A DNA stretch of 64,000 nucleotides from the NCBI RefSeq assembly GCF_008632335.1, contig NZ_VWXX01000013.1, positions 1 to 64,000 on the forward strand, written 5' to 3'. Each line of letters opens with the position of its first letter. Position 1 is the stretch's first letter. Below the pieces are notes generated by a model. It was not told where the DNA came from. It searched no databases and saw only the letters and a list, made by a program, of their open reading frames with translations. Source of the stretch: Thiohalocapsa marina. Its GTDB lineage: Bacteria > Pseudomonadota > Gammaproteobacteria > Chromatiales > Chromatiaceae. This document shows, one piece after another, positions 43,450-51,650 of the stretch. A program made the position numbers and the translations under genes.

Positions 43450-44341
43450 ACCGACCTTGAAGGCCTTCTTCGCCAACTGCCAGGCCCGCACCGAAACCAC
43501 GCTGGAGCGGTTGCTGCCCGCCGGCGACACCCCGCCGCTGCGGCTGCACCAGGCCATGCGCTACGCCGTGCTCGGCGGCGGCAAGCGCATTCGGCCGACG
43601 CTGGCCTACGCCGCCGCGCAGGCGGTGGGCATCGAGCCGCAGCGGGTCGACACGGCCGCGGCGGCGCTGGAGATGATCCATGCCTATTCGCTGGTCCATG
43701 ATGACCTGCCGGCCATGGACGACGACGACCTGCGTCGCGGCCGGCCCAGTTGTCACAAGGCCTTCGACGAGGCCACCGCCATCCTGGTCGGAGATGCGCT
43801 GCAGACACTGGCGTTCCATGCGCTGGCCTCGGATCCGGAATTCCCCGGCGACGCCACCGTGCGCGTGGCCATGATCGAGAACCTGGCGCGCGCGTCCGGC
43901 TCCATCGGCATGGCCGGCGGACAGGCGCTGGACCTGGAGTCGGAAGGGCGCGAACTGGACCTGGTGATGCTGGAGAATATCCACATCCACAAGACCGGCG
44001 CGCTGATCCGCGCCAGCGTCAACATGGCCGCGCTGGCGCAGCCGGGGCTGCCGACGGAGCAGGCAGAGGGGCTGGACCATTACGCCAAGTGCATCGGGCT
44101 GGCGTTCCAGATACAGGACGACCTGCTGGACGTGGAGGGCGAGACCGCCGTGATCGGCAAACAGAGCGGCGCCGACGCCGCCCACCACAAGGCTACCTAC
44201 CCCTCGCTGATGGGCATCGGCCCGGCCCACGAGGCCGCCGATGACCTGGTGAAGGACGCGTTGCACAGCCTGTCAGTGTTCGGCGACAGCGCCGATCCGC
44301 TGCGCTGGATCGCCCGCTACATCGTCGACCGGGACCGATAA
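43442..44341 (+). CDS. ispA: (2E,6E)-farnesyl diphosphate synthase
   Basis: A 299-residue short-chain polyprenyl synthase condensing IPP with DMAPP and GPP. The first aspartate-rich motif is [17 protein letters not shown] and the second is [21 protein letters not shown] binds IPP. The ATG at 43442 overlaps the xseB 3' end. In related gammaproteobacteria dxs usually follows, but here folE2 does. Confidence 0.95.
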   Translation: MLEPTLKAFFANCQARTETTLERLLPAGDTPPLRLHQAMRYAVLGGGKRIRPTLAYAAAQAVGIEPQRVDTAAAALEMIHAYSLVHDDLPAMDDDDLRRGRPSCHKAFDEATAILVGDALQTLAFHALASDPEFPGDATVRVAMIENLARASGSIGMAGGQALDLESEGRELDLVMLENIHIHKTGALIRASVNMAALAQPGLPTEQAEGLDHYAKCIGLAFQIQDDLLDVEGETAVIGKQSGADAAHHKATYPSLMGIGPAHEAADDLVKDALHSLSVFGDSADPLRWIARYIVDRDR

Positions 44342-44382
44342 CGGTCCCCGGTTGGCGCCCTCGGTTGTCCCGGCCTTGCGCC

Positions 44383-44410
44383 TTTGTTTGGCCCGGCCGG
44401 CCCCTATATT
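44383..44410 (+). promoter_or_regulatory. Candidate promoter for folE2
   Basis: TATATT at 44405-44410 lies 16 nt after TTTGTT (44383-44388), about 80 nt before the folE2 ATG. The -35 element is poor, so this is a weak prediction. Confidence 0.3.
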
Positions 44411-44491
44411 CCCGAATTGACACACCAAGGCTGAAGGGCAATCGCCAGTTTCCGCCGCCTGTTTCCGACGCCAGTTTCCGAGGTTTCCATC

Positions 44492-45319
44492 ATGGAGCAA
44501 GCGCCCTCCACAGCCGCTGCTGCCGATCCCAACGCCATCGCCGATGTGCAGTCCAGCGCCGACAGCCGGCGCATCGCCATCGACAAGGTCGGCATCAAGG
44601 ACATCCGCCACCCCGTGCGCATCAAGGATCGCAGCGGGCATGAGCAGCACACCGTGGCCACCTTCAACATGTACGTGTATCTGCCGCACAACTTCAAGGG
44701 CACGCACATGTCGCGCTTCGTCGCCATCCTCAACGGCCACGAGGACGAGATCGGCGTCGCCACCTTCAAGGCGATGCTGAGCGAGATGGCCGAGCGGCTG
44801 GAGTCCGACGCGGGCCACATCGAGATGCGGTTTCCGTTCTTCGTGCGCAAGCAGGCGCCGGTCACCGGCGTGGCCAGTCTGCTGGACTACGACGTGACCC
44901 TGATCGGCGAGATCCGTGACGGCCAGCCGCAGATGTCGGTGAAGGTGGTGGTGCCGGTCACCAGCCTCTGCCCGTGCTCAAAGGAGATCTCCAGCTACGG
45001 CGCCCACAACCAGCGCTCCCATGTCACCGTACAGGCGCGCACCCGTGGCTTCCTGTGGATCGAGGAACTCATCGAGATGGTCGAGGCCGAGGGCTCCTGC
45101 GAGCTGTTCGGCCTGCTGAAGCGGCCGGACGAGAAATACGTCACCGAGCGCGCCTACGACAATCCCAAGTTCGTCGAGGACACCGTGCGCGACGTCGCTC
45201 GCCGCCTGAACGACGATCCGCGGATCAGCGCCTATGTGGTGGAGGCGGAGAACTTCGAGTCCATCCACAACCACTCCGCCTACGCCCTCATCGAGCGCGA
45301 CAAGGACCTGTCTTCATAG
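44492..45319 (+). CDS. folE2: GTP cyclohydrolase FolE2 (type IB)
   Basis: A 275-residue GTP cyclohydrolase IB forming dihydroneopterin triphosphate for folate and queuosine synthesis. Recognisable parts are [41 protein letters not shown] (metal-binding Cys) and the C-terminal [13 protein letters not shown]. FolE2 tolerates zinc limitation better than FolE; I see no obvious Zur box. The last 40 nt overlap the convergent CinA-N gene. Confidence 0.95.
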   Translation: MEQAPSTAAAADPNAIADVQSSADSRRIAIDKVGIKDIRHPVRIKDRSGHEQHTVATFNMYVYLPHNFKGTHMSRFVAILNGHEDEIGVATFKAMLSEMAERLESDAGHIEMRFPFFVRKQAPVTGVASLLDYDVTLIGEIRDGQPQMSVKVVVPVTSLCPCSKEISSYGAHNQRSHVTVQARTRGFLWIEELIEMVEAEGSCELFGLLKRPDEKYVTERAYDNPKFVEDTVRDVARRLNDDPRISAYVVEAENFESIHNHSAYALIERDKDLSS

Positions 45320-46074
45320 GCCATGCCGGCCTGGTCCAGGCCGGCGCACAGGGCATCCATGGCCGCGGTGAGGTCGCAGTGGCCGCGGAAGCCGAGCAGG
45401 ATGTGCGGGTCGTCGCCCATGTGCGGCAGGCTGAAAAGCTTGGCCTCGGGGTACTGCTCGCCGAGCCGGCGCATCAGCGGAATCAGCCGGCTCTCCGGCA
45501 CACCCCGCACCACCACCGCCTGTTCGTTCAGGCCGGCCGCCCGGCCATAGTGGGTATCCAGCACCCAGGTGGCCATGGGCCAGGCCATTTGCGGAAACCC
45601 GGGCAGAAAGTAGTGCCGGCCCACCGCGAAGCCGGGGACCTGGTTCACCGGGTTGGGAATCAGCGCGCTGCCGGCGGGCAGCTCCGCCATGAGGATGCGA
45701 TCAGGGTAGGCGTCCGCGCCAAAGCGGCCCTCGATCAGCGCCGCCGCCTCCGGATGCCGCTCCAGCGCCAGATTGGCCGCCGCCGCCGCGCAGGCCCGGG
45801 TGTGGTCGTCCGGTGTGGCGCCGATGCCACCGCAGCAGAACACCGGGTGCTCGCCGGCCATGGATGCCCGTAGCTGCCGGGTCAGCAGGTCGGGCTCGTC
45901 CGGAAGCATCCAGTACCAGGCCAGCTCGTGGCCACGGTCGGCCAACAATTGCTTGAAACTGGGCAGATGCTTGTCGATCCGCTCGCCGTTGAGCACCTCG
46001 TCGCCGATGACGATGAGGCCGAAGGCGATCGGCCCCGTGGTCACGGATGGATTGGTCACGGATGGATTGGGCAT
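45280..46074 (-). CDS. Competence/damage-inducible (CinA N-terminal) molybdopterin-binding domain protein
   Basis: A 264-residue protein with the MoCF-biosynth fold: [38 protein letters not shown] and [20 protein letters not shown]. It lacks the CinA C-terminal deamidase domain. Stand-alone versions are often annotated as molybdopterin-binding or ADP-ribose pyrophosphatase-like. The N-terminus contains a duplicated NPSVT from a 15-bp direct repeat. It is preceded by a GGGGAGAG site and lies 9 nt after uup. Confidence 0.9.
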   Translation of the reverse strand: MPNPSVTNPSVTTGPIAFGLIVIGDEVLNGERIDKHLPSFKQLLADRGHELAWYWMLPDEPDLLTRQLRASMAGEHPVFCCGGIGATPDDHTRACAAAAANLALERHPEAAALIEGRFGADAYPDRILMAELPAGSALIPNPVNQVPGFAVGRHYFLPGFPQMAWPMATWVLDTHYGRAAGLNEQAVVVRGVPESRLIPLMRRLGEQYPEAKLFSLPHMGDDPHILLGFRGHCDLTAAMDALCAGLDQAGMAYEDRSLSRSMRA

Positions 46075-46083
46075 GTCTCTCCC

Positions 46084-48051
46084 CTATGCGCTTGCTTGAT
46101 TTTGCGCCTCTTCCAGCGCCTCCCAGCGGGCATAGCCGGCGCTGAGTTCGCCCTCGACCTCCGCCAGCCGCGCCTTGGCCGCGGCCACCTCGCTGCCGTC
46201 GCCCTGGTACAGGGCCGGATCCGCCAGGCACAGGTGCAACGCCTCCTGTTCCGCCTCCAGCGCCTCGATGCGCTGCGGCAGCTGCTCCAGCTCGCGCTGT
46301 TGCTTGTAGCTGAGTTTCTTAGGCGAACCGGGCCTTGGGGCACCGGGCTTTGTGTCGCTGAGGCGTGGCGCCGAGGGGCGCGAGCGTGATGCCGTCCTGG
46401 CCGTCGTCTCTGCCACAGGTGCCGGCCGCTGTCGCAGCCAGTCGGAGTAGCCGCCCACATAGTCCCCTACCCGGCCCTCGCCCTCCAGCACCAGGGTGGA
46501 GGTGACCACGTTGTCCAGCAGGTCGCGGTCGTGGCTCACCAGCAGCAGGGTCCCGGGGAAGCCCTGCAGCAGCTCTTCCAGCAGTTCCAGGGTCTCGGCA
46601 TCCAGGTCGTTGGTGGGCTCGTCCAGCACCAGCAGATTGGCCGGCTGGGTGAACAGGCGCGCCAGCAACAACCGGTTGCGCTCGCCGCCGGACAGTGCGG
46701 ACACCGGTTGCCGGGCGCGCTCCGGCGTGAACAGAAAGTCCTTCAGGTACGACAGCACATGCTTGCTGACGCCATTGATCTCCACCTTGTCGCTGCCGCC
46801 GGCGACATTGTCGCGCACGCTCTTGGCCGGATCGAGCTGCGCCCGCAACTGGTCGAAATAGGCGATCTGCAGGTTGGTGCCCCGGCGGATGCGCCCGGCG
46901 TCCGGCTCCAGCTGGCCCAGCAGCAGCTTCAGCAGGGTGGACTTGCCGGCGCCATTGGGACCGATGATGCCGACCCGGTCGCCGCGCAGGATCAGGGTGT
47001 CCAAACCGGCGATCACCGGCTTGCCGTCCCAGCCGAAGGCGACACCCTCCGCCTCGATGACCAGCTTGCCGCTGCGTTCCCCGGCATCCAGCCGGATGCG
47101 CGCCTGGCCCGGCCCCTCGCGGCGCGCCTGCCGCTCCTCGCGCAGGGCCTTCAGCGCTCGCACACGGCCCTCGTTACGGGTGCGCCGGGCCTTGATGCCC
47201 TGGCGGATCCACACCTCCTCCTCCGCCAGCTTCTTGTCGAAGCGCTCCCGCTCGCGGGCCTCGGCGTTCAGGCGTTCCTCGCGCCGGCGCAGGTAGTTGT
47301 CGTAATCGCCAGGCCAATCGGTGAGCCGGCCGCGATCGAGTTCCAGGATCCGGGTGGCAAGGCGACGCAGGAAGCGCCGGTCATGGGTGATGAACAACAG
47401 CGAGCCGCGGAAGCCCAGCAGGAATTCCTCCAGCCACTCGATGGTGTCGATGTCCAGGTGGTTGGTCGGCTCGTCCAGCAGCAACAGGTCCGGCTCGGTG
47501 ACCAGCGCACGGGCCAGCATGACGCGCCGGCGCAGGCCGCCGGACAGGGTGGCGTAGGGTGCCCCGGCGTCGAGCCCCAGTCGCGACACCACCCGTTCGG
47601 CACGCTGCTCGATCTCCCAGCCGCCCTCCGTCTCCAGCCGCTGCTGGATCTGCGCCAGACGCTGCAGCGCTGCCTCGGTGGCCGCGTCAGCAGGGGCGTC
47701 AGCGGGTGCGTCATCAGGCCCGGCGGCCAGCCCGTGACTGAGCCGGTAGTACTCGCCCACCAGGGCGCCCAGGTGGCCGAGCCCGCCGGCGACAACATCC
47801 AGCACCGTTTCGTCGCCGCCTGCGGGCGCCTCCTGCGCCAGGCGGCCGATGCGCACCCCCTGGGGGCTGCGCACCTCGCCGCTGTCGGGCTGGATCTGGC
47901 CGTCGATGATGCGCAGCAGCGTCGACTTGCCGGCACCATTGCGGCCCAGCAGGCAGACCCGCTCGCCGGGGCCGATGTCCAGATCGATGCCGTCGAGCAA
48001 CGCAGGCGCCCCGTAGGACAGGGAGACGGACTTCAGGGAAATGAGTGACAT
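46084..48051 (-). CDS. uup: ABC-F ATPase Uup
   Basis: A 655-residue protein with two ABC domains and no membrane segments. Domain 1 has [15 protein letters not shown] and [28 protein letters not shown]. Domain 2 has [16 protein letters not shown] and [27 protein letters not shown]. The C-terminal coiled coil ([20 protein letters not shown]) is the DNA-binding domain typical of Uup, which acts at ribosomes and limits transposon excision. I start at MSLISLKSV (48051). Confidence 0.95.
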   Translation of the reverse strand: [655 protein letters not shown]

Positions 48052-48187
48052 GACTGCACCGGCATCTCGAAACAAAACGCAATGATCATTGTCGAAGTGC
48101 GCTCCGGCATGCGCCCGCGCAAGCGCTGCCGGAAACCATGCCCCGCGGCTGCAACGTCACGGGGTACATGCAAATCGAGTAGACTTG

Positions 48188-48209
48188 GCTGTCAATCGTC
48201 ATTGACAGC
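48188..48209. promoter_or_regulatory. Palindromic operator upstream of the Crp/Fnr-type regulator
   Basis: A perfect inverted repeat gctgtcaat-cgtc-attgacagc (9-bp arms, 4-nt spacer) lies 27 nt before the regulator ATG. It contains TTGACA at 48202-48207, which could act as a -35 box with GATAAT at 48222-48227, although 14 nt is short. The half-site orientation differs from the Fnr box TTGAT-N4-ATCAA. It most likely binds a dimeric regulator, possibly the adjacent gene product. Confidence 0.65.
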
Positions 48210-48236
48210 TACTCTGCCGAGGATAATACAACCCAA

Positions 48237-48944
48237 ATGGTAAAGTCCGTGACATTACGCGAGGCTTGGTCAGGTGAGGCAGACTGCCGCAACTGCGCAT
48301 TGCGCACCACCGTGTTGTTCGCCGGTCTGGAAGAGGAAGACTTCGATCGCATCCATGACCCGATCGACCAGTTCGACCTCCGACAGGGCACCGCGCTTTA
48401 CCAGACCGGCGAGCGCGGCGACTACATGTTCACCGTGCGCAGCGGTGCGCTGAAACTGGTGCAGTACCTCCCCGACGGCAGCCAGCGCATCGTGCGCATC
48501 GCCCGCGGCACCGATGTGCTGGGGCTCGAGGTGCTGCTGGACGAACCCTACCAGCATGATGCCATCGCGTTGCAACGCACCGAGGTCTGCCGGTTTCCGG
48601 CTCGCCTGGTAAAAGATCTGGGGCAGAACAGCCCCAAGCTGCACAAGGAGCTGATGACGCGCTGGCAACGGGCCCTGACCGAGGCCGACGCCTGGCTGAC
48701 CGAACTCTCCACCGGCTCGGCCCGGCAGCGCATTGCCCGCATGCTGCTGCGACTGGCGCGCGATAACGCCAACCACGATTGCGAGCTGCTCAGTCGCGAG
48801 GACATGGGCGCCATGCTCGGCATCACCACCGAAACCGCCAGCCGCACCATTGCCAGCTTCAAGCGCGAGGGCCTGCTGACGGAGACCCAGCCGAATCATG
48901 TGATCCTGAACATCGCCAGCCTGCGTCGGATCGCCGAGGACTGA
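48237..48944 (+). CDS. Crp/Fnr-family transcription regulator
   Basis: A 235-residue regulator: a cyclic-nucleotide-binding-like beta barrel (QGTALYQTGERGDYMFTVRS-GALKL, GTDVLGLEVLLDEPY), a long dimerisation helix and a C-terminal winged HTH with MGAMLGITTETASRTIASFK, the recognition helix ETASR being Fnr-like. The N-terminus has CRNC (Cys17, Cys20) and one central Cys (about 118) but lacks the third N-terminal cysteine needed for the Fnr 4Fe-4S cluster. It may sense redox differently or not bind a cluster. A perfect palindrome lies just upstream. Confidence 0.93.
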   Translation: MVKSVTLREAWSGEADCRNCALRTTVLFAGLEEEDFDRIHDPIDQFDLRQGTALYQTGERGDYMFTVRSGALKLVQYLPDGSQRIVRIARGTDVLGLEVLLDEPYQHDAIALQRTEVCRFPARLVKDLGQNSPKLHKELMTRWQRALTEADAWLTELSTGSARQRIARMLLRLARDNANHDCELLSREDMGAMLGITTETASRTIASFKREGLLTETQPNHVILNIASLRRIAED

Positions 48945-49045
48945 CTGCGCCTTTTCAATGTGCGGGTGCTGGCGCACGCCCTATGCTGCCGGCCTTACAA
49001 ACAGCCGTAACCACTCTCACCGCGCTCCGTCGCAGGACAGTCTAC

Positions 49046-49399
49046 ATGCGTATCGCCGTTACCAGCCAGAACTTCCGCTCCATCACCAGCCATGCCGGCA
49101 AGAGCCGCCGCTTCCTGATCTATGACCTGGCACCCGGTCAGGCGCCCCTGGAGGTCGACCGCCTGGACCTGCCCAAGGAGATGTCGCTGCACGAATACCA
49201 CGGCGACGATCATCCATTGTACGGCCTGGGGCTCGACCTCATCCTCACCGGCGGCGCCGGCAACGGCTTTCGGCAACGCATGGCGCGCAAGGGCATCGAC
49301 GTGATCGCCACCAGCGAGACCGACATCGAGCGCGCGCTGAGCGTCATTGCCAGCGGCCAGCCCCTGCCCGCCGCGGCGCCTCACGCACATCAAGCCTGA
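49046..49399 (+). CDS. NifX/NifB-like dinitrogenase cofactor-domain protein
   Basis: A 117-residue protein with the iron-molybdenum cofactor-binding domain fold: MRIAVTSQNFRSITSHAGKS, RFLIYDL, LDLILTGGAGNGFRQRMARK and VIATSETDIERAL. The conserved small loop HAGKSRRF is typical. Stand-alone copies occur widely in bacteria lacking nitrogenase and their role is unclear. It follows the regulator on the same strand at 101 nt, and may be its target. Confidence 0.88.
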   Translation: MRIAVTSQNFRSITSHAGKSRRFLIYDLAPGQAPLEVDRLDLPKEMSLHEYHGDDHPLYGLGLDLILTGGAGNGFRQRMARKGIDVIATSETDIERALSVIASGQPLPAAAPHAHQA

Positions 49400-49535
49400 A
49401 AACCGACACGCGTGCTGCCCCGCTCGGGCAACGCCGAGTGCATCAGCATTGCCCTGAGGCGTCTGCAACGGGTCTGTTGATTTCCGGCCGGGGTGGACAG
49501 CACATCCGTGGTTTAACCGGGAAGAGGCGATCACC

Positions 49536-50108
49536 GTGACCATCCTGATCAATTTCCTGCTGTTCCAGGCCAGCTGGCTCGCCTGCGTGCTCTCCGGCGC
49601 CCATGGCTGGCCCCTGCTGGGCATCGCCGTGGTGGCCATCGTGGTCGGCTATCACCTGGTGCGGGCGCACCGCCCCTGGGCCGAGGCGGCGCTGCTGGCG
49701 CTGGCGGGCGCCATCGGCGCATTCTGGGACGGGCAACTGGTCGGTCATGGCTGGCTGATCTATCCCTCCGGCGTCTTCGCCCAGTGGCTGGCGCCGAGCT
49801 GGATCATCGCCATGTGGGTGGCCTTTGCCACCACGCTCAATGTCTCGCTGCGCTGGCTGCGCGGTCGCGCCGGCTGGGCCTTGCTGTTCGGCGCCATCGG
49901 CGCACCGCTGGCCTACTATGCCGGAGCCAGACTCGGCGGCGTGCAGTTCGCGGATCCGCTGATCGCGCTGCTGGCGGTCGCCGCGGGCTGGATGCTGATC
50001 ACGCCCGTGCTGGTCGCCCTGGCCGGCCGCCTGGACGGCTTCCGGCCGGCCGCAACGCCGGCCAACGCCGAGCCGCGTCCGTCCATCGAGGTACGCGAAC
50101 ATGTTTGA
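49536..50108 (+). CDS. DUF2878 membrane protein
   Basis: A 190-residue polytopic protein with about six hydrophobic helices (INFLLFQASWLACVLSG, LLGIAVVAIVVGYHL and others) and the HGWLIYPSG and APSWIIAMWVAFATTLN segments typical of DUF2878. In many proteobacteria this family clusters with DUF1295, cyclopropane fatty-acyl synthase-like and lipocalin genes in stress-responsive operons. It overlaps the DUF1295 gene by 8 nt. Confidence 0.88.
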   Translation: MTILINFLLFQASWLACVLSGAHGWPLLGIAVVAIVVGYHLVRAHRPWAEAALLALAGAIGAFWDGQLVGHGWLIYPSGVFAQWLAPSWIIAMWVAFATTLNVSLRWLRGRAGWALLFGAIGAPLAYYAGARLGGVQFADPLIALLAVAAGWMLITPVLVALAGRLDGFRPAATPANAEPRPSIEVREHV

Positions 50109-50880
50109 TCTCGACCTGTATGCCGCCGGCCTGGCAGTCGCGCTGGGCATTGCCATCGGCGCCTGGCTGGTCAGCCTGATCCGCGGCGATGTCAGCATCG
50201 TCGACTCCCTCTGGTCGATCTTCTTCCTCGCCATGCTGCTGACCTATGTGCAACTGGCCCCGACGGTGGCGGAACGCGCCTACCTGGTGCTGTTCCTGGT
50301 CACGGTGTGGGCGGTGCGGCTGTCGGTGTTCATCACCCTGCGCAACTGGGGCGAGCCCGAAGACCACCGCTATCAGGCGATCCGCGCCAACAACCAGCCC
50401 CATTTCGAGTTCAAGAGCCTGTACATCGTCTTCAGCCTGCAGGCTATCCTGGCCTGGATCATCTCGCTGCCCCTGCTCGGCATTGTGCTCGGCGGCACCA
50501 CCCTGGGCTGGCTCGACCTCGTCGCCGTAGCCCTGTGGCTGATCGGCTTTGCTTTCGAGGCCATCGGTGATCAGCAGCTAGCCGCCTTCAAGAGCAACCC
50601 CGCCAATCGCGGCCAGGTGATGGACCAGGGCCTGTGGCGCTACACACGACACCCCAATTACTTCGGCGAGGCCTGCATCTGGTGGGCCTTCTATCTGTTT
50701 GCCGTCGCCGCCGGCGCCTGGTGGACCATCATCGCCCCGCTGCTGATGACCTTCCTGCTGCTGCGCGTCTCCGGCGTGGCGCTGCTGGAAAAGGACATCG
50801 GCACGCGCCGGCCCGCCTACCAGGACTACATGCGCCGCACCAACGCCTTCCTGCCCGGACCGCCAAAGCCTCCTGCATGA
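50101..50880 (+). CDS. DUF1295 steroid 5-alpha-reductase-like membrane protein
   Basis: A 259-residue membrane protein with multiple helices and the C-terminal signature DQGLWRYTRHPNYFGEACIWW, the NADPH-binding motif of the steroid reductase/isoprenylcysteine methyltransferase superfamily. The VSIVDSLWSIFF start and RNWGEPEDHRYQ loop are DUF1295-specific. It probably reduces or modifies a membrane lipid. Coupled to DUF2878 upstream and followed by a lipocalin. Confidence 0.92.
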   Translation: MFDLDLYAAGLAVALGIAIGAWLVSLIRGDVSIVDSLWSIFFLAMLLTYVQLAPTVAERAYLVLFLVTVWAVRLSVFITLRNWGEPEDHRYQAIRANNQPHFEFKSLYIVFSLQAILAWIISLPLLGIVLGGTTLGWLDLVAVALWLIGFAFEAIGDQQLAAFKSNPANRGQVMDQGLWRYTRHPNYFGEACIWWAFYLFAVAAGAWWTIIAPLLMTFLLLRVSGVALLEKDIGTRRPAYQDYMRRTNAFLPGPPKPPA

Positions 50881-50921
50881 GAGGTGAACTCGACCCCGAT
50901 CTCTGGTAAAACGACGACCTC

Positions 50922-51497
50922 ATGACAACCCGTACCATTGTTCCGGCGCGCCGACGCCCCGCGGCCCTGCAGCGGATGCTGGCCCTGACCGCCGTCGCCG
51001 TCGCCCTGTTGCTCAGCGCCTGCGCAAGCGAGGAATCCCCCATGGACACCGTGCCCCACGTCGACCTGGAACGCTTCATGGGCGACTGGTACGTGGTCGC
51101 CGTGATCCCGACCTTCTTGGAAAAGGACGCCTACAATCCGCTGGAGTCCTACGCCCTGAACCCGGACGGCACCATCGCCACCAGATTCACATTCAACAAG
51201 GGCAGCCTCGATGGCCCCCGCAAGGTGTACCACCCCACCGGTTTTGTGCGGGACACGCAGACCAACGCCCTCTGGGGCATGCAGTTCATCTGGCCGTTCA
51301 AGGGCGATTTCCGCATCATCTACCTGGACGAGGGCTACCAGCTCACCGTCATCGGCCGCGCCAAGCGCGACTATGTCTGGGTGATGGCGCGTGATCCGGC
51401 GTTCAGCGACGCCGACTTCGAGCGCATGAAGGCCTTCGTTGCCTCCGTCGGCTACGATGCGAGCCAGCTGCAACGGCCGCAGCACAGTCCGCGCTGA
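50922..51497 (+). CDS. blc: Outer-membrane lipoprotein lipocalin Blc
   Basis: A 191-residue lipocalin. The N-terminal signal ends in a lipobox (LLLSAC), so the mature protein is lipid-anchored. The lipocalin kernel is RFMGDWYVVAVIP, with FNKGSLDGPRKVYHPTGFV and YDYVWVMAR-like strands (RDYVWVMARDPAF). Bacterial Blc binds fatty acids and lysophospholipids during envelope stress. It completes a three-gene membrane-lipid operon. Confidence 0.93.
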   Translation: MTTRTIVPARRRPAALQRMLALTAVAVALLLSACASEESPMDTVPHVDLERFMGDWYVVAVIPTFLEKDAYNPLESYALNPDGTIATRFTFNKGSLDGPRKVYHPTGFVRDTQTNALWGMQFIWPFKGDFRIIYLDEGYQLTVIGRAKRDYVWVMARDPAFSDADFERMKAFVASVGYDASQLQRPQHSPR

Positions 51498-51650
51498 CAT
51501 GCCGCCAGTGCCGCCCAACCGCCACCAGCGCTGCTGCCCCCAAACCTTCCCCCGGAGCTGCCAACTACCCTGGTGCCGCCACGCAGCTGCCGCCCCAGGG
51601 TGCCGCCCGCCGAGGCAGCCCACAGACGCCCGTCGGCGCATGATCCTCGC

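Noticed and set aside
46531-48048. 505-codon open frame on the plus strand
   Set aside because: Antisense shadow of uup with no family resemblance; the uup frame carries both ABC domains.
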